A stretch of 64,000 nucleotides of DNA. Origin: UBA9160 sp035489755 (lineage in GTDB: Bacteria > Myxococcota_A > UBA9160). Positions within the stretch are counted from its first letter, which is position 1. Each line of letters opens with the position of its first letter. This document shows, one piece after another, positions 55,109 to 61,284 of the stretch. Location of the stretch: contig DATGZK010000082.1 of the NCBI GenBank assembly GCA_035489755.1, positions 1 through 64,000 on the forward strand. Reading direction: 5' to 3'. Position numbers and translations under genes: made by a program. The notes beneath the pieces were generated by a model. That model had not been told where the DNA came from and did not search any database. It saw only the letters and a program-made list of their open reading frames with translations.

Positions 55109-55801
55109 ATGGAACCGAGCCTTCGATCTTCGGGTGCAACCGCCACCGAGAGCGCGCTCCTCTCGGACGCCGAGGTTGTCGAACGAGTGTGCGCCGGTGA
55201 GACGCCGCTCTTCGAAGTGCTGATGCGCCGTTACAACCAGCGCATCTACCGCTGCGTCCGCTCGATCCTCCGCGACGAGGCCGAGGTCGAGGACGTGATG
55301 CAGCAGGCCTACCTCGCCGCCTTTGGCCACCTCGGCGAGTTCGAGGGACGCTCGAGCGTGGCAATATGGCTGACTCGCATCGCCGTAAATGAAGCCCTCA
55401 GCCGACAGCGCACCCGGGGTCGATTCATCGTTTCCGGTCCCGACCAAGACGGAGAGGATGCAATGTCGCTCTGGCCATCCGCTGCGCCCGATCCCGAGCA
55501 GCGCGCCATCGCGCACGAACTCGGGCAGGTCATCGAGACCGCAGTAGACGCGTTGCCCACGTCCTATCGCACCGTCTTCGTGCTGCGCGAAGTCGAAGGC
55601 CTGAGCACCGTCGAGACCGCCGAGGCTCTCGGCGTTGCCGAGCCAGTGGTAAAGACACGTCTCCATCGCGCGAAGGCGCAGCTCCGTGAGCAGCTCTACG
55701 CCCTCACGCAGCGGTTGGCCGGGGAGGTCTTCCCATTCGGCGGCACGCGCTGCGACCGCGTGGTCGCCGCCGTCCTCGCGCGGCTCCCTCGGCTGCCCTG
55801 A
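55109..55801 (+). CDS. ECF-family RNA polymerase sigma factor
   Basis: 230 residues from ATG 55109; no good Shine-Dalgarno is seen, and this ATG gives the usual N-terminus. Region 2 (FEVLMRRYNQRIYRCVRSIL ... EDVMQQAYLAAF, SVAIWLTRIAVNEAL) and region 4 (LPTSYRTVFVLREVEGLSTV ... KTRLHRAKAQLREQL) are complete. A C-terminal extension with GTRCDRVVAAVLARL has a His/Cys-poor pattern known from stress-type ECF factors. No anti-sigma gene is adjacent; the next gene is a DUF4142 protein with the same promoter motif. Confidence 0.93.
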   Translation: MEPSLRSSGATATESALLSDAEVVERVCAGETPLFEVLMRRYNQRIYRCVRSILRDEAEVEDVMQQAYLAAFGHLGEFEGRSSVAIWLTRIAVNEALSRQRTRGRFIVSGPDQDGEDAMSLWPSAAPDPEQRAIAHELGQVIETAVDALPTSYRTVFVLREVEGLSTVETAEALGVAEPVVKTRLHRAKAQLREQLYALTQRLAGEVFPFGGTRCDRVVAAVLARLPRLP

Positions 55802-55821
55802 CCCGATGCAGGATCCGTGGA

Positions 55822-55849
55822 TGTAACCTTTGGCTCATCTCCCGCGTCT
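55822..55849 (+). promoter_or_regulatory. ECF-type promoter of the DUF4142 gene
   Basis: TGTAACC and CGTCT spaced 16 nt, sharing TGTAACCTTT and GCGTCT with the promoter before the sigma gene. It begins 20 nt after the sigma stop, so DUF4142 can be transcribed separately from, or together with, the sigma gene. Confidence 0.65.
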
Positions 55850-55892
55850 TTCAGCTGGGCGAGCGCACAGACGCTCACAACGGGAGGAGCCC

Positions 55893-56486
55893 ATGTCCCA
55901 GACCCTTCGTGCTCTTCAACTCCTGCGACCGCTCGCTGTAGCGTTTGCCTTCGCCGGTGTACTCTCGAGCCCCGCCCGTCCTCTGGCAGCGGAAGACAAG
56001 GCCGCCCCGCCGCCCGACGACGCGGAGATCGCGCACATCGTGGTTACCGCGAACCAAGTGGACATCGGCGCCGGCGAGCTGGCGAAATCCAAAGCCTCCG
56101 GCAAGGAGGTCAAAGAATTCGCGCAGCGAATGATCATCGATCACACCGCGGCGAACCGGAGTGCGACCGATCTCGCGAAGAAGCTCTCGCTGACGCCGAA
56201 GGACAACGCGACCAGTCGCAGCCTCGCGCAGGGTGGGGAGTCAAATCGCGCGGCGCTCTCGAAGCTCTCGGGAGCGGCGTTCGACCGCGCTTACGTCGAT
56301 CATGAGGTGATCTACCACCAGCAGGTTCTCGATGCCATCGATCAAGTGCTGTCGCCGAATGCCAAGAACCCCGAGCTGAAGGCGCTCATCGCGAACGTGC
56401 GGCCCGTGATCGCGTCCCACCTCCAGCACGCAAAGATGATTCAGACGCAGCTAGCGGGCGGAGCCCCTCCCACCGGCTCGCACTGA
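55893..56486 (+). CDS. Secreted DUF4142 protein
   Basis: 197 residues from ATG 55893 with GGGAGGAG 6 nt upstream. A signal peptide (LRPLAVAFAFAGVLSSPARPLAA) is followed by a four-helix ferritin-like DUF4142 domain: ANQVDIGAGELAKSKASGK, EVKEFAQRMIIDHTAANR, FDRAYVDHEVIYHQQVLDAI and ASHLQHAKMIQ. Conserved His/Glu positions could bind metal. Periplasmic. The matching ECF promoter makes it a likely member of the sigma factor's regulon, probably an envelope or oxidative stress response. Confidence 0.9.
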   Translation: MSQTLRALQLLRPLAVAFAFAGVLSSPARPLAAEDKAAPPPDDAEIAHIVVTANQVDIGAGELAKSKASGKEVKEFAQRMIIDHTAANRSATDLAKKLSLTPKDNATSRSLAQGGESNRAALSKLSGAAFDRAYVDHEVIYHQQVLDAIDQVLSPNAKNPELKALIANVRPVIASHLQHAKMIQTQLAGGAPPTGSH

Positions 56487-56503
56487 GGAACGCGTTCGAA
56501 CGT

Positions 56504-56553
56504 GGGCCACGAGAGGGATCGCCGCGTCGTCGCGGCGATCCCTCTCGTGGCCC
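56504..56553 (+). terminator. Perfect 23-bp hairpin after DUF4142
   Basis: GGGCCACGAGAGGGATC-GCCGCG pairs without mismatch with its complement across loop TCGT, 17 nt after the DUF4142 stop. It sits between convergent genes and may terminate both strands, but neither side has a T-run. Its length is unusual for a terminator. Confidence 0.65.
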
Positions 56554-56622
56554 TAGCGCGCGCGTCGCCCAGTGCACGAGGCGCTGCTCGTGCGAGGGCG
56601 TCCTCCGAGAAGGCACGCATCG

Positions 56623-56685
56623 CCTTATCGAATGAGCACCCGAGGCCTTGCGAACCTTATCGAATGAGCGCGCGAGGCCTTGCGA
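56623..56685. repeat. Two-copy tandem repeat, 31-nt units
   Basis: Units at 56623-56653 and 56655-56685 are separated by one base and differ at 2 of 31 positions. Each unit starts CCTTATCGAATGAG and ends GAGGCCTTGCGA. It lies in the non-coding gap between DUF4142 and the small minus-strand gene. Confidence 0.75.
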
Positions 56686-56710
56686 CGGTAGGGCGGCGCG
56701 CGGCCGACCT

Positions 56711-57001
56711 CTAAGGGAGCGGTTCGACGGGCGCCGCGGGAGTTGAGTCCTCGATGCCTTCAGGACGCGGCGGGAGCTGGTTTGGATCGACCGTGTTCTC
56801 GACCTGCGTGTCGCACGGCAGGGCCTCACGCTCCACGCAATCCTTGTGGTCCCGTTCTCCCTCGCATTTCTCCCAGGCGGCTTGATTGCAGGCGTTGCGC
56901 CGCATCGCTTCGCGATCGTCGAAGGAGGGCTTCTCGCGGCGCCCGGCCTGCGCACAGGCCAGGGCGAGCAAGACCGCGGCGAACGCGGGAAGGAGGCGCA
57001 T
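56711..57001 (-). CDS. Small cysteine-rich lipoprotein
   Basis: 96 residues. The signal peptide MRLLPAFAAVLLALAC ends in lipobox LALAC (Cys16). The mature part has four more cysteines in about 30 residues (ACNQAAWEKCEGERDHKDC, LPCDTQ), possibly two disulfides, then a Pro-rich tail. No family recognised. It faces the DUF4142 gene and diverges from the F420-type reductase gene. Confidence 0.65.
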   Translation of the reverse strand: MRLLPAFAAVLLALACAQAGRREKPSFDDREAMRRNACNQAAWEKCEGERDHKDCVEREALPCDTQVENTVDPNQLPPRPEGIEDSTPAAPVEPLP

Positions 57002-57102
57002 GATGCGGGGGTATAGCTCTCACGAAGATCGCTGCGCCAATGCGAGTCGTTCATCTTCGCCCCGCGTTGTGCGAGTCTTGCGCCATCTTCCGCGGAGGTC
57101 CT

Positions 57103-57570
57103 ATGCCCGAAAAGGAAGTTAAGCCTTTCACCCCGGCCCAGGAGCGCGTTGGCAACGTTGTGATTCGGATCATGTCTACTCTGAACGTCCTCGTGTTTCG
57201 CCTCTCGAAGGGGAAGCTCGGCGGCCGGTTTCGGGGGGGTGCACCGGTCCTCCTCCTCACCACGATCGGCCGCAAGTCAGGCGAGCGGCGTACTGCGCCC
57301 GTGCTCTATCTGGCAGACGCCGACCGCTTCGTCGTGGTGGCGTCGAAGGGCGGCTTCTCGAAGCATCCGGCTTGGTACAAGAACCTCGAGAGCAATCCGA
57401 ACGTCGAAGTCGAAGTCGGAGGCGGGCGACAGAAAATGACGGCGAAGCGCGCGGGAGACGCAGAGAAGCGTGTGCTTTGGCCGAAGCTCGTCGGCATGTA
57501 CCGCGACTTCGATGACTACCAAGCGAGGACGAAGCGCGAAATTCCCGTTGTGATCCTCTCACCGCTCTAG
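57103..57570 (+). CDS. Deazaflavin (F420)-type nitroreductase/quinone reductase, DDN family
   Basis: 155 residues from ATG 57103 with GGAGGT upstream. Split-beta-barrel protein of the DDN family: LLLTTIGRKSGERRTAPVLY, VVVASKGGFSKHPAWYKNLE, NPNVEVEVG and a C-terminal REIPVVILSP. Mycobacterial homologues use F420H2 to reduce quinones or nitroimidazoles. Its presence hints at F420 production in this organism, but no F420 biosynthesis gene is in the window. Confidence 0.88.
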   Translation: MPEKEVKPFTPAQERVGNVVIRIMSTLNVLVFRLSKGKLGGRFRGGAPVLLLTTIGRKSGERRTAPVLYLADADRFVVVASKGGFSKHPAWYKNLESNPNVEVEVGGGRQKMTAKRAGDAEKRVLWPKLVGMYRDFDDYQARTKREIPVVILSPL

Positions 57571-57648
57571 CTGGCGGCAAAGACGGGGAGGGCGGGTCTC
57601 GCGCTTCCTCGGGCTTGGGGATCGGGAATCAAGGAGCGAGTCGGAGCC

Positions 57649-57954
57649 ATGGCAAAAAAGGAAAGAAGGCCCCGCAAGTCCGAAGCCAAGACGTTCTCCC
57701 TCCACTGGGGAAGCGGCGTCATCGAAGAAGAGGTGCAGATCGCGACGCCTTATCATGTCCCTACCATTCAGCTCCTGCACTTCTTGGACGGCGAGGCGAA
57801 GGGGACCTACGAGATCCGCTTCTGCCACTACGACCACCGCGGCCGCTTTCAGCGCTCGCCGCTGATCGTGGATGAGAAGGACCTGCCCGAGCTGCGAAAA
57901 GCCTTGCTTCACGCACCGAAGCTGCGGCGTCTCCTTGGCAGGCTCTTGAAGTAG
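57649..57954 (+). CDS. Conserved-looking hypothetical protein
   Basis: 101 residues. Basic N-terminus (KKERRPRKSEAK), then strands such as VPTIQLLHFLDGEAKGTYEI and FCHYDHRGRFQRSP, and a helical basic C-terminus (LPELRKALLHAPKLRRLLGR). GGAGC precedes the ATG. The HLLxFLDGEAxGTYEIRF style looks like a small conserved family of soil bacteria, but I cannot name it. It lies 26 nt from the convergent membrane-protein gene. Confidence 0.7.
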   Translation: MAKKERRPRKSEAKTFSLHWGSGVIEEEVQIATPYHVPTIQLLHFLDGEAKGTYEIRFCHYDHRGRFQRSPLIVDEKDLPELRKALLHAPKLRRLLGRLLK

Positions 57955-57980
57955 CCGCGACCGCGGCCCGCGCGACCCAG

Positions 57981-59240
57981 CTACCGAAAGAGAACGAGGG
58001 GGAGATGAAGGAGTGCCCACACGGCGTGGCGCCAGATGGTCTCCCGGCGCTGCGCCGGCACGAGCGCACCGTAGTAGATGCCGCGCACGACGACATTGCT
58101 CATGGTCGCGACCACAATCGCGCTCATCGCCAGCTGGGTAGGTTCGCGTGCGTAGCGCACGATCGGCATGATGAAGGGCACGATGTCGGTGACACCGACC
58201 ACCGCGGAGAGGCCAAGCAGCCCCGCATCACCCATGGCATTGCGCACGAGGACCGTGATGACCGAAAGCACGACATAGAGTCCTGCAAAGAGCAGCGCCG
58301 GCGAGAGTTCAAAGGGATTCTGGAGTCCGGCAGCGCCTTGCCCCGTCAGTGTCTCGTGCTGCGGCGTTTTCACCGTTGTGGCCAGCGCGAGTCCGAGCAG
58401 CCCGAGGACGGCGAATCGCCAGGCGAGGGGCCAAACGAATTGCGAATTGACGAACGCGATGATGATGAGCAGGCGCGGGTACAAGACCGCCCCCGCCAGC
58501 AGCGTCGTCTGCAATCCGGACGCTCCGGCCTGCGGGTCTTGCTCCGCCCTGCGACCCGATGCGATGGCCACGGCTGTACTCGAAACGAGGCCGCCCAGGA
58601 TCCCAGAGAGCCACATGCCCGCGCTCTCGCCGTAGCGCTTCGCCAGCACGTAGCCGAAAAAGCCGATGCTCGAGACCAGTACGACAACCTGCCAGATGGC
58701 ATAGGGATTGAGATGAAATTGGGTGTAGTCCTCGTTCGGTACGACCGGAAGGATGATGACCGAAACGATCAGGAACTTGAGTGCTGCCAAGAACTCGATT
58801 TTGTCAAGCCGCTCGACGTACTTCTCGAGCACCGGCTTTTCCGAAAGCACAAAGGTGTTGACCACAGCGATCGCTGCCGCCATCCAGACATCCGCCAGGA
58901 GCGCGAGGGCGCCGACCACGAAGGTAAGGAGTGCAGAGATCTCGCTCTTGCTGCCATAGCGGTGCTCGCCGAGCTTGGTGAAGTAGGAGATCGCGGTGAG
59001 CACGGCGAGGGAGAGGAGCCCGACCGGCAGCATGAACGTCGTGCCGCCCTGCGAGAGCCATGCGCACCCGAAGCCATAGAGGCTAATCAGGGGATGGGTC
59101 CGAACGCCGCCGAAGACGACCTTGTGCTCCTCCAGGCGCGTGCTCTCCCGCTCAAGACCGATCAGAAAGCCCAGTCCGAGTGCGACGGCAAAGCGCAGAG
59201 GCGGAGTCCATTCGATGGCGGGCATGGGCTGGGCCATCAT
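57981..59240 (-). CDS. MgtC/SapB-DUF4010 membrane protein
   Basis: About 419 residues from ATG 59240 (59237 and 59225 are alternatives; upstream extension is unconserved). The N-terminal MgtC-like part has FAVALGLGFLIGLERE and GVRTHPLISLYGFG; the rest is DUF4010, with about 12 hydrophobic helices in all (LLSLAVLTAISYFTKLG, FVVGALALLADVWMAA, IVSVIILPVVPNED). The NPYAIWQVVVLVSSIGFFGY segment is typical. Role unknown, perhaps ion homeostasis; an MgtA-type ATPase is encoded 2 kb away. Confidence 0.87.
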   Translation of the reverse strand: MMAQPMPAIEWTPPLRFAVALGLGFLIGLERESTRLEEHKVVFGGVRTHPLISLYGFGCAWLSQGGTTFMLPVGLLSLAVLTAISYFTKLGEHRYGSKSEISALLTFVVGALALLADVWMAAAIAVVNTFVLSEKPVLEKYVERLDKIEFLAALKFLIVSVIILPVVPNEDYTQFHLNPYAIWQVVVLVSSIGFFGYVLAKRYGESAGMWLSGILGGLVSSTAVAIASGRRAEQDPQAGASGLQTTLLAGAVLYPRLLIIIAFVNSQFVWPLAWRFAVLGLLGLALATTVKTPQHETLTGQGAAGLQNPFELSPALLFAGLYVVLSVITVLVRNAMGDAGLLGLSAVVGVTDIVPFIMPIVRYAREPTQLAMSAIVVATMSNVVVRGIYYGALVPAQRRETIWRHAVWALLHLPLVLFR

Positions 59241-59277
59241 ACTCGGTTGCCGGGCGACGAAAGAAGAGGAGAAGCGC

Positions 59278-61083
59278 ATGCCCCACGGCTTTACGACCCA
59301 GGATGGCTGGTTCATCGACCGCCATGGCCGCCACACCCTCCTGCGGGGGGTGAACCTCGGCGGGAGCAGCAAGATGCCCGCGCGGCCGGACAGTGCGACG
59401 CACCGAGGCGTCGACTTCCTCGGCTGGCGCGACGTCTCCTTTGTCGGTCGGCCGTTTGCGCTGGAGGAGGCCGATCGTCACCTCGAACGCATCGCGTCCT
59501 GGGGATTCTCCATCCTGCGCCTGCTGACGACCTGGGAAGCGATCGAACATGCGGGGCCCGGGCTCTACGATGAGGCGTACCTCGACTATTTCCGCGCCGT
59601 GGTCTGCAAGGCCCGCGCCCACGGACTCCTCGTTTTCGTTGATCCCCACCACGATGTGTGGAGCCGCTGGACCGGCGGCGACGGCGCGCCGTTCTGGCCC
59701 TTCGAGTGGGCGGGTCTCTTGCCCGAGCGCTTCGTGGCGGCCGAGGCCGTGGAACTGGATGCCCACGACTGGCCCAGCAACGTCCAGCGTGTGCCGTGCG
59801 CGACCATGTGGACGCTCCTCCTCGCCGGGGACGCTTTCTGCCCCGAGCTGAGAGGTGTGCAGAGTGCGCTTCAGGATCACTATGCCCGCGCGCTCTGCGC
59901 CCTTGCCGAGCGCCTCGCCGACCTCGACAACGTGCTGGGCTACGACACTTTCAACGAGCCCTCTCCCGGCTATGTGGGCCGGGGCGACGATCTTCTGCGC
60001 GGGGCTCGCTTTATGGGCAGCGGCCCGAAGTCCTTTTCGCCCCTCGAGCATCTCGCGGCGGCGGACGGCCAGACCGTTGCTGGGGCGGACGGCCGAGTCT
60101 TGAATCCTCGGGGACTCTCGATCTGGAAGGGCGGCTGTCCTTGGCGACGCCTCGGGGTGTGGGATCTCGATTCGGAAGGCCGGCCCGTGCTCGCGAAGCC
60201 CGATTACTTCCGAAAGTTCGAGGGTCGCGAGATCTCCGCGTGGTCTGATTTTCTCGTTCCCTTTATCCGGCGTCTGCGCGAACGCCTGCGGCGCGCCCAT
60301 CCCGGCTGCTTCCTTTTTCTGGAAGGCGTGCCTGGAGTGGTCGCAACGCCATGGAGCGACTCGGATCCCCTCGTCTGCGATGCGCGCCACTGGTACGACG
60401 TGGTGATGCTGATCCAGCGGCGTTTTGATCCGGAGGCCCATCCCACGCTTGGGGGCGGCGTTCGAAGCGGTGTGGAGGACATCGCGAGGGCGTATCAGGA
60501 TCAGCTGGGCGGGCTCGCTGCCCTGTCGGGCAAGATGATGGGAGGGCTTCCCGTGCTCCTCGGCGAGCTCGGTATTCCCTACGAGATGAACGACGGCGAG
60601 GCCCACCGAACCGGCGACTATGCGAAGCACGAAATCGCTCTCGACGCCACCTACCGCGCCCTTGATGCCAAGCTCCTTAACTCGACGCACTGGAACTACA
60701 CCGCGGACAATACGCACGCCCACGGCGACGGCTGGAATCACGAAGATCTCTCGCTCTTTAGCCGCGATGACCAAAGGGATCCCCAAGATCTCGATTCAGG
60801 GGGACGCGGCACCCGGGCCTTCGTGCGTCCCTACGTACGCCACGCGGCCGGAAGGCCAACGCGCATGCAGTTCGCGCCCGCGACCGGGGTATTCGAATTG
60901 GAGATCGAGAGCGACCCGTCCGTGCGTGCGCCCACCGAGGTCTTTGTGCCGCGCCTTCAGTATCCGCGGGGGCCACGGGTCAAGGTCTCCACAGGCAGCT
61001 TCGCCCACGACGGTGCGCGACAGATCCTGAGATGGGACACGGGAGGCGTGCGCGGGCCGATGGCGATGTGGATCTCCCGCTAG
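59278..61083 (+). CDS. Glycoside hydrolase family 5, glucocerebrosidase-like (GH5_12-type)
   Basis: 601 residues from ATG 59278 with GAGGAG upstream. No signal peptide, so probably cytoplasmic. TIM-barrel GH5 features: LLRGVNLGG at strand 1, WGFSILRLLTTWEAIEH, FVDPHHDVWSRWTGG, the acid/base Glu in DTFNEPSPGY, and nucleophile Glu in VLLGELGIPYEM. HWNYTADNTHAHGDGWNHED is close to the fungal EGCrP/steryl-glucosidase type, followed by a beta-sandwich C-terminus. It likely removes glucose from lipid glucosides. It diverges from the MgtC-like gene (37 nt). Confidence 0.87.
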   Translation: MPHGFTTQDGWFIDRHGRHTLLRGVNLGGSSKMPARPDSATHRGVDFLGWRDVSFVGRPFALEEADRHLERIASWGFSILRLLTTWEAIEHAGPGLYDEAYLDYFRAVVCKARAHGLLVFVDPHHDVWSRWTGGDGAPFWPFEWAGLLPERFVAAEAVELDAHDWPSNVQRVPCATMWTLLLAGDAFCPELRGVQSALQDHYARALCALAERLADLDNVLGYDTFNEPSPGYVGRGDDLLRGARFMGSGPKSFSPLEHLAAADGQTVAGADGRVLNPRGLSIWKGGCPWRRLGVWDLDSEGRPVLAKPDYFRKFEGREISAWSDFLVPFIRRLRERLRRAHPGCFLFLEGVPGVVATPWSDSDPLVCDARHWYDVVMLIQRRFDPEAHPTLGGGVRSGVEDIARAYQDQLGGLAALSGKMMGGLPVLLGELGIPYEMNDGEAHRTGDYAKHEIALDATYRALDAKLLNSTHWNYTADNTHAHGDGWNHEDLSLFSRDDQRDPQDLDSGGRGTRAFVRPYVRHAAGRPTRMQFAPATGVFELEIESDPSVRAPTEVFVPRLQYPRGPRVKVSTGSFAHDGARQILRWDTGGVRGPMAMWISR

Positions 61084-61227
61084 CCCCAAGCGCGCCTCAC
61101 CCTGAGGGGGGAAGGCCGGAACGATCGAAGCGTGCGCACTCGTTGAGATACCACGGCGCAATAGAGACGTGCGCTCTTCGAGCGGGCACCTCGCCCACCT
61201 CGGCGTCGAAAGGCGGGCCCTGGGAAC

Positions 61228-61242
61228 CTACGCTCAGCGTAG
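61228..61242. other. Short hairpin between convergent GH5 and mgtA genes
   Basis: CTACGC-TCA-GCGTAG, 6 bp, in a 201-nt gap between the convergent genes. It is a weak candidate for a bidirectional terminator; nothing else is recognisable in the gap. Confidence 0.3.
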
Positions 61243-61284
61243 CGCCGGCGTGGCAGCAGCCGCAGCCATCGCGGCCCAGATTCC

